A stretch of 64,000 nucleotides of DNA from Streptomyces sp. NBC_01465 (GCF_036227325.1 NZ_CP109467.1:992001-1056000); one strand, 5' to 3'. Counted from the stretch's first letter, positions 28,739 to 40,103 are shown. A program made the numbers and translations. Notes: generated from the letters alone by a model not told the origin.

Positions 28739-28787
28739 TGGAAAGCGCTTGCCGGGGACGGTAACGTCTGCGTTAAACGAGGGTCAA
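28739..28787 (-). promoter_or_regulatory. Promoter and LacI-type operator of the glycan operon
   Basis: The near-palindrome TGGAAAGCGCTTGCC (28739-28753) matches LacI-family operators. On the minus strand TTGACC (28787-28782) and TACCGT (28763-28758, 18-bp spacer) put the start point near 28751, on the operator. No LacI gene is seen in this window, so the repressor must be elsewhere. Confidence 0.6.
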
Positions 28788-28884
28788 TAGTCCGATGACT
28801 TTGTAAAATCTGGGGACTAAGTCCGGTACGCCGCTCTCACCGAACTCCCCACGCCCTCAACAGGTCCGACGTATCGTCCCGACC

Positions 28885-29895
28885 ATGTCGACTGACCGAA
28901 CATCACTGACCGCACTGCTCGTGATGGAGGAGGAGCGCAGGGCCGACGTGTATCCCGCCGCCCTGCTGGAGGAGATCGGGCGTGTCGCCCGGTGGCAGGG
29001 GCCGCCCCTGACGCGCACTCAACTGGCCAAGGATCCAGGGGTGTTGGCCGGCGTGGACGTCCTGCTCAGCGGGTGGGGCGCTCCGCGCCTCGACGCGCGG
29101 CTGCTCGGGCACGCACCGGATCTGCGGGCGGTGCTGGTGGCGGGCGGTTCCGTACGGCCGCTGACCACACCGGAGTTCTGGGCCAGGAAGATACCCATCG
29201 TCTCCGCCGCGGCGGCCAACGCGGTGCCGGTCGCGGAGTACACCCTGGGCCAGATCCTGCTCGGGCTGAAGCAGGTCCACCGCATCAGCCGCGACGCCCG
29301 GGAGCACCGGAGCTTCCCCGCCGATCCGCAGGTCCCGGGCGGATACGGCTCCCTGGTCGGCCTGTTGGGGCTCGGCAGCATCGGGCGGCTCGTGGCGTCG
29401 CATCTGCGCCGTTTCGACGTCGAGGTCCTGGCGTCGGACCCGATGACGGACGCCGTCACGGCGAAGGCCCTGGGGCTCCGACTCGTCGGTACGGACGAGC
29501 TGTTCGCGATGTGCGACGTGGTCAGCCTGCACGCGCCTCTGCTGCCGGAGACCGAAGGCCTGGTCGGGGAGAAGCTGCTGTCCGCGCTGAAGGAGGGTGC
29601 GACGCTGATCAACACCGCGCGCGGCGGGCTCGTGGACGAGGAGGCGGCGATCGGTGTCCTGCGCCGCCGCCCCGACCTCACCGCCGTACTCGACGTGACG
29701 CACCCCGAACCGCCGGACCCGAACTCGCCCTGGTTCACGCTGTCCAACGTCGTCCTGACGCCCCATCTGGCCGGGGCCATGGGGCGGGAGCGGGCACGCA
29801 TGGGCGAGCTGGTCCTGGACGAGCTCCGCCGCCTGGTCGACGGCGTGCCGCTGCGGCACGCCGTCGACCCCGGACTGGCGGGGAGTCTCGCGTAG
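28885..29895 (+). CDS. D-2-hydroxyacid dehydrogenase-family protein
   Basis: A 336-residue NAD(P)-dependent dehydrogenase. The dinucleotide fold is seen as VGLLGLGSIGRLVASHLRRFDVEVLASDP (about 156), the catalytic Arg in INTARGGLVDE (about 245), an acidic residue in HPEPPDPNSPW and the catalytic His in LTPHLAGAMG (about 290). It reduces a 2-keto acid or oxidises a 2-hydroxy acid; substrate unknown. TATCGT lies 7 nt before the ATG with no ribosome binding site, so the mRNA may be leaderless. It ends 3 nt from argR (convergent). Confidence 0.85.
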   Translation: MSTDRTSLTALLVMEEERRADVYPAALLEEIGRVARWQGPPLTRTQLAKDPGVLAGVDVLLSGWGAPRLDARLLGHAPDLRAVLVAGGSVRPLTTPEFWARKIPIVSAAAANAVPVAEYTLGQILLGLKQVHRISRDAREHRSFPADPQVPGGYGSLVGLLGLGSIGRLVASHLRRFDVEVLASDPMTDAVTAKALGLRLVGTDELFAMCDVVSLHAPLLPETEGLVGEKLLSALKEGATLINTARGGLVDEEAAIGVLRRRPDLTAVLDVTHPEPPDPNSPWFTLSNVVLTPHLAGAMGRERARMGELVLDELRRLVDGVPLRHAVDPGLAGSLA

Positions 29896-29898
29896 GTC

Positions 29899-30435
29899 CT
29901 AGCGGTCGTTCTGGGCCAGGCGCAGCAGATGGTCCGCGAGCGCCTGGCCGCCGCTCGGGTCGCGGCTGATCAGCATCAGGGTGTCGTCGCCGGCGATGGT
30001 GCCGAGGATGTCGTGCAGTTCGGCCTGGTCGATCGCCGAGGCGAGGAACTGGGCCGCGCCCGGCGGCGTACGCAGGACGACGAGATTGGCCGAGGCCTCG
30101 GCGGAGATCAGGAGTTCCGAGGAGAGGCGGCGCATCCGTTCCTCCTTCGCCGACTCGCCGAGCGGCGCCTGCGGGGTGCGGTATCCGCCCTCGCTGGGCA
30201 CCGCGTAGATCAGCTCGCCGCCCGTGTTGCGGATCTTGACCGCGCCCAGCTCGTCGAGGTCGCGGGAGAGCGTCGCCTGGGTGACGCTCAGCCCGTCGTC
30301 CGCGAGCAGCTTGGCGAGCTGGCTCTGGGAGCGGACCGGCTGCCGGTTGAGGATGTCCACGATCCGGCGGTGGCGGGCCGTGCGGGTCTGGGGCACGGAC
30401 GGGCCGTTGTGCTCGGTCTCCTGCGCCTCGGTCAT
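29899..30435 (-). CDS. argR: Arginine repressor ArgR
   Basis: A 178-residue repressor that binds ARG boxes as a hexamer when arginine is bound. The N-terminal winged helix is [40 protein letters not shown] (about 21-60), and the C-terminal domain includes [15 protein letters not shown]. It is the last gene of the argCJBD-argR operon, so it likely controls its own synthesis. ARG boxes are seen at 34764-34801 and 16805-16821. Confidence 0.96.
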   Translation of the reverse strand: MTEAQETEHNGPSVPQTRTARHRRIVDILNRQPVRSQSQLAKLLADDGLSVTQATLSRDLDELGAVKIRNTGGELIYAVPSEGGYRTPQAPLGESAKEERMRRLSSELLISAEASANLVVLRTPPGAAQFLASAIDQAELHDILGTIAGDDTLMLISRDPSGGQALADHLLRLAQNDR

Positions 30436-30454
30436 CGTCGTCGTCGCCTCATTC

Positions 30455-31645
30455 TCAAGATCGCTCTTCCCCGTTGGCCGCGTCGAGAACGCCGGGCAGT
30501 GCCCGGAGGAACGCGTCCACCTCGTCGTCGCCGATGTTCAGCGGCGGCATCAGCCGTACGACATCGGGGGCGGGCGCGTTCACCAGGAAGCCTGCGTCCA
30601 GAGCCGCCTGCTGCACCTGGGATGCGAGGGGCTCGGTGAGCACGATACCCAGCAGCAGGCCCGCACCACGGACGTGGGCGATCAGCGGGTGGCCCAGAGT
30701 CTCGATTCCGTCGCGCAGCTTCTCACTGGTCCGCTTCACCTGGTCGAGGATTCCGTCGCCCTCGATCGTGTCGAGCACGGCCAGGCCGGCGGCGCAGGCC
30801 ACCGGATTCCCGCCGAAGGTGGTGCCGTGCTGGCCGGGGTGGAGCAGCTCGGCCGCATCGCCGAAGGCGATGGTCGCGCCGAGCGGCAGCCCGCCGCCCA
30901 GGCCCTTGGCGAGGGTGACGACGTCGGGGTCGACGCCTTCGTGCGCCTGGTACTCGAACCAGGTGCCGGTCCTGCCGACGCCCGTCTGGACCTCGTCGAG
31001 GACCAGGAGGGTGCCGGTGGCGCGGGTGATCTCACGGGCGGCCCGCAGATAGCCCTTGGGCGGGACGGCCACGCCGATCTCGCCCTGGATGGGCTCGATG
31101 ATCACGAAGGCGGTGTTCTCGGTGACGGCGGCGCGCAGCGCCTCCACGTCGCCGAACGGCACATGGGTCACATCGCCGGGGAGTGGCTTGAAACCGGTCT
31201 GCTTGCCGGGCTGGCCGGTCAGCGCGAGGGCTCCCATGGTGCGGCCGTGGAAGCCGCCCTCGGTGGCGACCATGTGGGTGCGGCCGGTGAGCCTGCCGAT
31301 CTTGAAGGCGGCTTCGTTGGCCTCGGCGCCCGAGTTGCAGAAGTAGACCCGGCCCTGGCGTCCGAAGATCTGCAGGAGCCGTTCGGCGAGCGCCACGGGC
31401 GGCTCGGCGATGAAGAGGTTGGAGACGTGGCCGAGCTGCGAGATCTGGTGGGTGACCGCGGCGACGACCGCCGGGTGGGCGTGGCCGAGCGCGTTGACCG
31501 CGATGCCGCCGACGAAGTCGGTGTACTGCTTGCCGTCGGCGTCCCAGAGCTTCGCGCCCTCGCCGCGTACGAGGGAGAGCTTCGGGGTTCCGTAGTTGTC
31601 CATCAGCGCGCCCTGCCAGCGCTGCGACAGTTCCTGGTTGCTCAT
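30455..31645 (-). CDS. argD: Acetylornithine aminotransferase
   Basis: A 396-residue PLP enzyme converting N-acetylglutamate semialdehyde to N-acetylornithine. Visible blocks are [33 protein letters not shown] (about 103), the PLP-binding Asp in [15 protein letters not shown] (about 215) and the PLP Lys in [14 protein letters not shown] (about 245). It overlaps argB (ATGA) and ends 19 nt from argR. Confidence 0.96.
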   Translation of the reverse strand: MSNQELSQRWQGALMDNYGTPKLSLVRGEGAKLWDADGKQYTDFVGGIAVNALGHAHPAVVAAVTHQISQLGHVSNLFIAEPPVALAERLLQIFGRQGRVYFCNSGAEANEAAFKIGRLTGRTHMVATEGGFHGRTMGALALTGQPGKQTGFKPLPGDVTHVPFGDVEALRAAVTENTAFVIIEPIQGEIGVAVPPKGYLRAAREITRATGTLLVLDEVQTGVGRTGTWFEYQAHEGVDPDVVTLAKGLGGGLPLGATIAFGDAAELLHPGQHGTTFGGNPVACAAGLAVLDTIEGDGILDQVKRTSEKLRDGIETLGHPLIAHVRGAGLLLGIVLTEPLASQVQQAALDAGFLVNAPAPDVVRLMPPLNIGDDEVDAFLRALPGVLDAANGEERS

Positions 31646-32543
31646 GACTCCCCCTGTGTCTGCGCGTCGGGCACGACCATCGTGCCGATTCCTTCGTCGG
31701 TGAAGATCTCCAGCAGGATCGAGTGCTGGACGCGGCCGTCGATCACGCGGGCGGTGTTGACGCCGTTGCGCACCGCGTGCAGACAGCCCTCCATCTTGGG
31801 GACCATCCCGCTGGCCAGGTCGGGCAGGAGCTTCTCCAGCTCGGTGGCGGTGAGACGGCTGATCACCTCGTCGCTGTTCGGCCAGTCCTCGTAGAGTCCC
31901 TCGACGTCCGTGAGGACCATCAGGGTCTCGGCGTCCAGCGCAGCAGCGAGTGCCGCAGCCGCCGTATCAGCATTGACGTTGTAGACATGGTGGTCGTCCT
32001 GGGAGCGGGCGATCGAGGAGACGACCGGGATACGGCCGTCGGCGAGCAGGGCTTCGATGGCACCGGTGTTGATCTCGGTGATCTCGCCGACGCGGCCGAT
32101 GTCGACCAACTCGCCCTCGATACGGGGCTGGTGCTTGGTGGCGGTGATGGTGTGCGCGTCCTCGCCGGTGAGGCCGACGGCGAGCGGGCCGTGCCGGTTG
32201 AGCAGGCCTACGAGTTCCCGCTGGACCCCGCCGGCGAGCACCATCCGTACGACGTCCATGGCGTCCTCGGTGGTGACGCGCAGGCCCGCCTTGAACTCGC
32301 TGACGATGCCGTGCCGGTCGAGGGCCTTGCTGATCTGCGGGCCGCCGCCGTGCACGACGACGGGCTTGAGGCCCGCGTGGTGCAGGAAGACGATGTCCTG
32401 CGCGAAGGCGGCCTTCAACTCCTCGTCGATCATGGCGTTTCCGCCGAACTTGATGACGACGGTCTTGCCCTGGTGACGGGTCAGCCAGGGCAGCGCCTCG
32501 ACGAGGATCTGCGCCTTGGGCAGTGCGGTGTGCCGTCGTGTGC

Positions 32544-32547
<4 letters not shown>
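31642..32547 (-). CDS. argB: Acetylglutamate kinase
   Basis: A 301-residue kinase phosphorylating N-acetylglutamate, usually the feedback-controlled step. The ATP-binding lysine block [10 protein letters not shown] (about 29), [19 protein letters not shown] and the Arg-rich [21 protein letters not shown] are seen. The N-terminal part [12 protein letters not shown] fits the arginine-sensitive type. It overlaps argJ (ATGA) and argD. Confidence 0.96.
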
Positions 32548-34801
<2,254 letters not shown>

Positions 34802-34816
34802 GAAAATGATCGCCGA

Positions 34817-35809
34817 TCAGGCGCGCAGCCTGCGCAGGTACGTCGCCGTCAGCGCGACCGCGCGGTCCCCGTCCTGCTCCAGTTCCACCAGGGCAGCCGA
34901 GGCGGTCGTCCCCTGGACACCCCCCAGCGCCTGGGTCAGTCGCCCGCGTGCGCGCGGATCGGCGGAGTCGTCGGCGAGGCGCTCGACGAGGCCGGCCGCG
35001 ATCCGGTCCGCCGTCGCGGTGTCGCCCGCCAGCACGCTGAGCGCATCAGCGGCATCGGTGTCGTTGCGGCCCTCCACGATCATGTCCATGAGCGTCGGAA
35101 CCGCCTCGGACTCCCCTCGTGCCCCGAGCGCCAGCGCCGCACACCCGCGGACCGCGTCGTCGGGGTGCGCGAGAGCGTCACGGAGGTATGCGGCGGCCTC
35201 GTCCCCCGGCAGTTCGGCGAGGGAGCGGACCGCACGTTCCCGTACGGCGGCCGTCGGTGAGCCCAGGGCCTTCACCAGAAGGGCCGGACCGCCGTCGCCC
35301 GAGCGGGCCAGCGCCCAGCGCAGGGTCCCGGCGACGACCGGGTCCGTCTCCCTCAGGGCTGCCTCGACCAGTGCCTCCACCGGCACCGCGTCGTCCGAGG
35401 AGAGCGCCGCGCGCTGGCGCGTGTCCGCGCTCTTGGAGCCCAGCGCCTGGAGGAGCGCGACGACCTGGAGGACGTCCTCCCAGTCGCTGGGGTCCGCTGC
35501 GTCGATGCGGCTCAGCCGCGTGAGCAACTCGGTCTCGGCCGCGATGCGTTCGCGTGTCCGCAGGACGAGGTCGCCGATGAGCTCCGAGGGCACGAAGCCG
35601 TCGTCGTCGAGCGCGCGCCCGATTTCACGCAGCGAAAGACCCAGCGACCGCAGGCTCTCGACATGGAAGATCCGCCGGATGTCCTCCGCGGAGTACTCCC
35701 GATACCCGGAGCCGGTACGGCCCGAGGGCCGCACCAGACCGAGCGACTCGTAGTGCCGGAGCATGCGGGCACTGACCCCGGACCGTCGCGCCACCTCACC
35801 GATCAGCAC
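34817..35809 (-). CDS. MerR-family regulator fused to HEAT repeats
   Basis: A 330-residue protein. Residues 1-70 form a MerR winged helix (LIGEVARRSGVSARMLRHYESLGLVRPSGRTGSGYREYSAEDI), and 70-110 a dimer coil. From about 145 to 325 are tandem HEAT-like helix pairs (ALSSDDAVPVEALVEAALRETDPVVAGTLRWALAR, AVRERAVRSLAELPGDEAAAYLRDALAHPDDAVRGCAALALG). GTG at 35809. It is coupled (4-nt gap) to a HEAT-repeat gene, and a MerR-type promoter with a 19-bp spacer stands upstream of both. The effector is unknown; the HEAT region may sense a protein or peptide. Confidence 0.85.
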   Translation of the reverse strand: MLIGEVARRSGVSARMLRHYESLGLVRPSGRTGSGYREYSAEDIRRIFHVESLRSLGLSLREIGRALDDDGFVPSELIGDLVLRTRERIAAETELLTRLSRIDAADPSDWEDVLQVVALLQALGSKSADTRQRAALSSDDAVPVEALVEAALRETDPVVAGTLRWALARSGDGGPALLVKALGSPTAAVRERAVRSLAELPGDEAAAYLRDALAHPDDAVRGCAALALGARGESEAVPTLMDMIVEGRNDTDAADALSVLAGDTATADRIAAGLVERLADDSADPRARGRLTQALGGVQGTTASAALVELEQDGDRAVALTATYLRRLRA

Positions 35810-35813
35810 GCCT

Positions 35814-36464
35814 CTATCGTCCCTCCTGACCGGAGCCGCCGAGAGCGACGACGCGCTTCGCCTCCTCGATCGCGAACTCGAACCCGGTGTCCGGGTCGCG
35901 CAGCAGCCGCTCCGTGGCGACCGCGTGCACCCGCGTGCGTGGGTCGGGGGCCGCCGTTGCTGCTCGTAGCGCCGGCACCGTCGCTTCGCCGAGCGCGACC
36001 AACGCCCGGCTGAGACTCAGCTGCGTCTCCCGTCCACCGCGCCCGAGTTGAGTCACCAGCGCTGCGGCCAGCGCGGTCTCCTCGCCCTCCGGTACGAGCA
36101 GGACCGCGGCCCGCCAGGCGCTGCGCGCCACCTCGTCGTCGGCGTCCGTCAGCAGCGTCCGGGTGAGGGCCGGCCAGGCCCGCCCGTCCCCGATCTTGGA
36201 CAGGGTGTGCAGCGCCTGGCTCCGCGCCTGCGCACGCTCCGAGCGGAGTGCGCGGAGCAGTGCGGGCAGCGTCGACGCCGCCGGGTGGCGGGTGAGCGCC
36301 CAGGTCAGCATGTCGCGCACGAAGAACTCGGGCTCCACCGCGCATCGCTCCATGAGCGGCTCGACGAAGCTCGGGTCCGGCGTCGTACCGACTTCGAGAG
36401 CGGCCCGCAGCCGCACGGACGCACTGCTGTCCTCCAACGCCTGAAGCGCTGTCGTGGTCGTCAT
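35814..36464 (-). CDS. HEAT-repeat protein
   Basis: A 216-residue all-helical protein with four to five HEAT repeats (for example SSASVRLRAALEVGTTPDPSFVEPLMERC, SERAQARSQALHTLSKIGDGRAWPALTRTLL, DADDEVARSAWRAAVLLV). ATG at 36464 was chosen because GAGGAGGTGG lies upstream; an earlier in-frame start exists at 36503. It precedes the MerR-HEAT gene in the same operon, and may be its binding partner or a paralogous sensor domain. The function is unknown. Confidence 0.75.
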   Translation of the reverse strand: MTTTTALQALEDSSASVRLRAALEVGTTPDPSFVEPLMERCAVEPEFFVRDMLTWALTRHPAASTLPALLRALRSERAQARSQALHTLSKIGDGRAWPALTRTLLTDADDEVARSAWRAAVLLVPEGEETALAAALVTQLGRGGRETQLSLSRALVALGEATVPALRAATAAPDPRTRVHAVATERLLRDPDTGFEFAIEEAKRVVALGGSGQEGR

Positions 36465-36486
36465 CGTGACCACCTCCTCGGCGATC

Positions 36487-36517
36487 ACTGAAAACCTTGT
36501 CACCGTGTCAAGGTCAA
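36487..36517 (-). promoter_or_regulatory. MerR-type promoter of the HEAT / MerR-HEAT operon
   Basis: TTGACC (36517-36512) and TTCAGT (36492-36487) are separated by 19 bp. A 21-bp dyad (36494-36514) with arms ACCTTG and CAAGGT, near-perfect to ten bases a side, is centred in the spacer. This is the layout of MerR activator promoters with long spacers. Confidence 0.7.
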
Positions 36518-36524
36518 GCAGCCT

Positions 36525-37124
36525 CTATGCGGACGCGCCCGGCGGCAGCCAGTGGTAGCGGTCGCCGCACTCGTCGGTGAGCCAGCCGTTGATGCTGCTC
36601 AGCCCCCGCTCGTTGATCTGCGCGTCATGGATTCCGTACGCCCGCTGCGGAGCGACGTCACGTACGAAGTCGATGGCCTCGTCCGTCTTCAGCCAGGACG
36701 CCTGCAGCGGGACGAGGAGGGTCTCCACCGGACGGTCGGGGCGGTGCAGCGAGTCACCGGGGTGGTAGAGGCTGTCCTCGACGAGGTAGGCGAGGTTGGC
36801 GCAGTCCGGGAGGTCGCCGTAGATGCGCGCATGCCGCCCGCCGTGGGCGCTCACCCTGAATCCGGCCGCGGTGAACTCCTCACCGGCGCGGACGCACCGG
36901 AAGTCGAGGCCGGGGATCCGGGCCCCTTCGGGTGCGTACACGGGCACGCCGAGACCTTTCAGCCGCAGCGCGTCGACGTGGTCGCCGTGCTCATGGGTCA
37001 CCAGGACGGCATCGGCGCCGGTGAGGGCCCTGGGCTCGCTCCAGATGCCGGGGTCGATGACCAGCGTGCCCCCTCCGTCGAGCTCCAGGCGGACACAGGA
37101 GTGGGTGTACTTGGTGATCCGCAT
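36525..37124 (-). CDS. Metallo-beta-lactamase-fold hydrolase (UPF0173/YcbL-like)
   Basis: A 199-residue metal-dependent hydrolase. The HxHxDH-type motif is VLVTHEHGDHVDAL (about 45-58). Later His residues (GGRHARIYGD, YHPGDSLH, GIHDAQIN) can complete a two-metal site. No signal peptide. It is likely a hydrolase of a small phosphodiester or lactone. It overlaps the downstream end of the neighbouring phosphatase-like gene by 1 nt (TGATG). Confidence 0.82.
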   Translation of the reverse strand: MRITKYTHSCVRLELDGGGTLVIDPGIWSEPRALTGADAVLVTHEHGDHVDALRLKGLGVPVYAPEGARIPGLDFRCVRAGEEFTAAGFRVSAHGGRHARIYGDLPDCANLAYLVEDSLYHPGDSLHRPDRPVETLLVPLQASWLKTDEAIDFVRDVAPQRAYGIHDAQINERGLSSINGWLTDECGDRYHWLPPGASA

Positions 37125-37699
37125 CAGACCCCGGCCTCCAGCCGCAGGCTCCAGCGGCCCGCCCGGCCGCTGACCGTGACCGTCGAGAGCGGGCGGACGT
37201 CCACGTTCCAGTACGCGGACGGGGGCGCCTTCAGCGCGTACACCAGAGCCGCCCGTACGACGGCCGGTTCGGCCACCGCCACGATGCTGCCGGCGGCATC
37301 AGCGGGCCGGGTGTCCAGCCAGCGGCCTATCCGCGAGATGAAGGCGAGCAGTGACTCGCCGCCGTGCGGGGCCGAGCGCGGGTCGGCGAGCCAGGCGTCG
37401 ACGGCGCCCGGTTCGCGGGCCGTCACCTCGGACAGGGTGTAACCGCGCCAGCGGCCCATGTCGCAGTCGCTGAGCGCGGGCTGGACGAGCGGGGCGTAGC
37501 CGAGCGCCTCGCCGGTGGCGCGGGAGCGGGCGGTCGGTGAGCAGTAGCGCAGCTCGGCCGCGCCGAGGGGGACGAGGGTGTGCGCGACGAGCTGGATCTC
37601 GTGCCAGCCGGTCTGGTCGAGCGGCCGGTCGTCGTCGAACCGCTCGGCGAGGCGGGAGGAACTGCGCGCGGCGGCGACCAGCGTGACCCGTGTGTCCAT
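37124..37699 (-). CDS. Histidine-phosphatase-fold protein lacking the RHG motif
   Basis: A 191-residue protein resembling phosphoglycerate-mutase-like phosphatases: LRYCSPTARSRATGEALGY, LSDCDMGRWRGYTLSEV, PHGGESLLAFISRIGRWLD and VAVAEPAVVRAAL. The canonical catalytic LVRHGE is replaced by LVAAARSSS near residue 9, so the catalytic His is missing. It may have lost phosphatase activity or use different chemistry. TTGACC-17-GACGAT ends 7 nt before the ATG, suggesting a leaderless promoter. It precedes the metallo-hydrolase gene. Confidence 0.75.
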   Translation of the reverse strand: MDTRVTLVAAARSSSRLAERFDDDRPLDQTGWHEIQLVAHTLVPLGAAELRYCSPTARSRATGEALGYAPLVQPALSDCDMGRWRGYTLSEVTAREPGAVDAWLADPRSAPHGGESLLAFISRIGRWLDTRPADAAGSIVAVAEPAVVRAALVYALKAPPSAYWNVDVRPLSTVTVSGRAGRWSLRLEAGV

Positions 37700-37706
37700 G
37701 GCCGTG

Positions 37707-37735
37707 ATCGTCCGGCCGAAAGCCCTGGTGGTCAA
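37707..37735 (-). promoter_or_regulatory. Candidate leaderless promoter
   Basis: TTGACC (37735-37730), 17 bp, GACGAT (37712-37707) lies 7 nt before the ATG at 37699, with no ribosome binding site. Confidence 0.55.
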
Positions 37736-37783
37736 GAGGCACCAGTAGGCTCGTGTGACCCCGCCCCGAGGAGATCCGCCGCC

Positions 37784-38224
37784 ATGCCGCACCCCGTGCC
37801 CGACACCCTGGCCTATCTGGCGGGGACCTGGAGCGTGGAGCGCACGGTCCGTGATCTGGCTGGTGGCGCGGAGGGGCGGTTCACGGGGCGTACGGAGTTC
37901 GGGCCGCTGGACGGCGGCGGGCTGCTGCACCACGAGTCCGGTGTGTTCACCTGGCAGGGTGTGGCGCGGCCGGCGGAGCGGACGCTGCGGTTCCTGCCCG
38001 GGGAGGCAGCCGGGACCGTGGAGGTCCACTTCTCCGACGGGCGGTTCTTCCACGCTCTGGATCTGCGGACGGGGCGCCACACCGCCGACCATCCGTGCTC
38101 GGCCGACCTCTACCGGGGCGAGTTCGAGGTGCTCGGGCCCGACAGCTGGCGGATGGTGTGGCGGGTGCGCGGGCCGGCCAAGGATCTGCTGCTCGTCACG
38201 GAGTTCGCACGGCCCGCCCCTTGA
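37784..38224 (+). CDS. DUF6314-like protein
   Basis: A 146-residue protein. YLAGTWSVERTV near the start and the strand-rich pattern (GRFTGRTEFGPLDGGGLLHHESGVF, YRGEFEVLGPDSWRMVWRVRGPAKDLLLVTEF) fit the DUF6314 family of lipocalin-like folds common in actinomycetes. ATG at 37784 follows CGAGGAG. The function is unknown; a small ligand-binding role is possible. It converges on a GNAT gene (gap of 1 nt). Confidence 0.75.
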   Translation: MPHPVPDTLAYLAGTWSVERTVRDLAGGAEGRFTGRTEFGPLDGGGLLHHESGVFTWQGVARPAERTLRFLPGEAAGTVEVHFSDGRFFHALDLRTGRHTADHPCSADLYRGEFEVLGPDSWRMVWRVRGPAKDLLLVTEFARPAP

Positions 38225-38225
38225 G

Positions 38226-38657
38226 TCACTGCGCGCCGAGCGCCATCCACTTCTCCGGGCTCTCCAGGACCGTGAAGCCGACCTTCTCGTACACCCCGTG
38301 GGCGTCCGCGGTCGCGAGCAGGATGCGCCGCAGACCGCTGGGCTCCAGGTGGTCGCGTACGGCGGTCACCAGGGCGGTGCCGAGGCCTGTGCCGCGGGCC
38401 TGGCGGTCGACGTACACGTCGCAGAGCCAGGCGAAGGTGGCGCCGTCGGTGATGACGCGGGCGTAGGCGACCTGCTCGCCCGAAGTGGCGTCGTACGCAC
38501 CGAAGTTGAGCGATCCGGCGATGGCGAGGTCCTGCTTCTTGCGGCTGCGGCCCATCGCCCAGTAGGCGTCGGTGGAGAGCCAGTGGTGGATGCGGACCGC
38601 GTCCAGCCGGGCCGGGTCCGCGGATATCTCGTACGCGCCGAAGGTCGTGTCGTTCAT
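38226..38657 (-). CDS. GNAT-family acetyltransferase
   Basis: A 143-residue GNAT enzyme. The acetyl-CoA motif is CDVYVDRQARGTGLGTALVTAVRDHL (about 79-104), followed by LRRILLATADAHGVYEKVGF. TAGCCT lies 6 nt before the ATG and overlaps the end of the MocR gene, with no ribosome binding site; a leaderless transcript is likely. Acceptor unknown. Confidence 0.85.
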   Translation of the reverse strand: MNDTTFGAYEISADPARLDAVRIHHWLSTDAYWAMGRSRKKQDLAIAGSLNFGAYDATSGEQVAYARVITDGATFAWLCDVYVDRQARGTGLGTALVTAVRDHLEPSGLRRILLATADAHGVYEKVGFTVLESPEKWMALGAQ

Positions 38658-38666
38658 CTCGTGAGG

Positions 38667-40103
38667 CTATCCGAGCACCTCGTCGCAGGCGGTACGGAGC
38701 CTGCGCACCCCCTCCGTGATCTCGGCGGGGCCCGACACCCCCGCGTAGCAGAGCCGCAGATGCGGTGCGGGCGGCTCGGCGGAGAAGTACGGGCGGCCGG
38801 GGGTGACCGCGACGCCCGCGCGCAGGGCGGCCGAGCCGAGGGCGCTCTCGTCGGTGCCGTCGGGGAGGCGGAGCCAGAGGTGGTAGCCGCCGGAGGGGAT
38901 GTGCGGCAGGGCGAGTTCGGGGAGATGGAGGGCGAGGGCGGTGGTGAGGGTGTCACGGCGCATCTTCAACTCGGCGGACACCTGCCGCAGATGGCGGTTC
39001 CAGGCGGGTGAGCCGACGAGTTCGAGGGTGGCCTCCTGGAGGGGGCGCGGGACGAAGAAGCTGTCGACGATCTGGATGGCGCGCATCCGCTCCAGTACGG
39101 GTCCGCGCGCGGCCAGGGCGCCGATGCGCAGGCTGGGCGAGGTGGCCTTGGTGAGCGAGCAGACATGGATGACGGTGCCGTCGTGGTCGTCGGTGGCGAG
39201 CGGACGGGGCAGCGGGCCCGCGTCCTCGTGGGCGAGGCGGCGTACGTAGTCGTCCTCGATGACGAAGGCCCCGGCCTCGCGGGCGATGCGCAGGACTTCG
39301 GGGCGGCGCTCGGCGGAGAGGACGGCTCCGGTGGGGTTCTGGAAGAGCGGCTGGCAGATGAAGGCGCGGGCGCCGGTGGCCTTGAAGGCGGCGGCGAGGA
39401 GTTCGGTGCGTACGCCGTCACGGTCCACGGGGACGGGCACGGGGCGCAGTCCGGCCGCGCGGACGATGGCCAGCAGTCCGGGGTAGGTCGGGGATTCGAC
39501 GAGGACGGGGGCGCCGGGCGGGGCGACGGCGCGCACCGCGGTGGTGAGCGCGCTCTGGCCGCCCGCCGTGATCAGCACCTCGGCGGCGGTGATCATGCCG
39601 CCGGTGCCGCGCGCGAACCACTCGCGCAGCTCGGGGAGTCCGTCGGTGGGCGGCCGTCCCCAGGCGCCGGGCCGGCGGCCGGCCCGGGCGAGGGCGGCGG
39701 CCATGGCCTGTTCGGGCTGCAGGGAGGCGTGCAGATAGCCGCTGTTGAACTCGATGACGCCGGCGGCGGGGGCCGCGAGGCAGACCAGTACGCCCGAGGC
39801 GTCGACCGCGCGCGGTGCCGCACCGGTGGCGCCCTCCACGCCGAGCGCAATCTCCTGCCAGGAGGTGTCGCCGGGCTCGGGCGGCCGGGTGCGGGGCTCG
39901 GCGCGGAAGGCTCCGGCGCCGGGGCGGGTCACGACCAGGCCCTCGGCGGCCAGCTGGGCGAGGGCGCGCGAGACGGTCACCGGGCTGACCCGGTAGCGCT
40001 CCACCATCGCCCGGCTCGACGGCAGCTTTCCATGCTCCGGGTAGCGATCGAGCTCTCCCTTAAGGGATTTCACCAGATCAGCCACACTGCTACGCTCATG
40101 CAT
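38667..40103 (-). CDS. MocR-type GntR/aminotransferase regulator
   Basis: A 478-residue fusion. Residues 1-75 are a GntR winged helix (KLPSSRAMVERYRVSPVTVSRALAQLAAEGLVV), and 100-478 an aminotransferase class-I fold (SALTTAVRAVAPPGAPVLVESPTYPG, FICQPLFQNPTGAVLSAE). The PLP lysine lies in HVCSLTKATSPSLRIG (about 320). Such proteins sense PLP or amino-acid compounds. Its ATG (40103) overlaps the EamA ATG (40102) head to head in CATG, so it probably regulates that transporter. Confidence 0.9.
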   Translation of the reverse strand: MHERSSVADLVKSLKGELDRYPEHGKLPSSRAMVERYRVSPVTVSRALAQLAAEGLVVTRPGAGAFRAEPRTRPPEPGDTSWQEIALGVEGATGAAPRAVDASGVLVCLAAPAAGVIEFNSGYLHASLQPEQAMAAALARAGRRPGAWGRPPTDGLPELREWFARGTGGMITAAEVLITAGGQSALTTAVRAVAPPGAPVLVESPTYPGLLAIVRAAGLRPVPVPVDRDGVRTELLAAAFKATGARAFICQPLFQNPTGAVLSAERRPEVLRIAREAGAFVIEDDYVRRLAHEDAGPLPRPLATDDHDGTVIHVCSLTKATSPSLRIGALAARGPVLERMRAIQIVDSFFVPRPLQEATLELVGSPAWNRHLRQVSAELKMRRDTLTTALALHLPELALPHIPSGGYHLWLRLPDGTDESALGSAALRAGVAVTPGRPYFSAEPPAPHLRLCYAGVSGPAEITEGVRRLRTACDEVLG

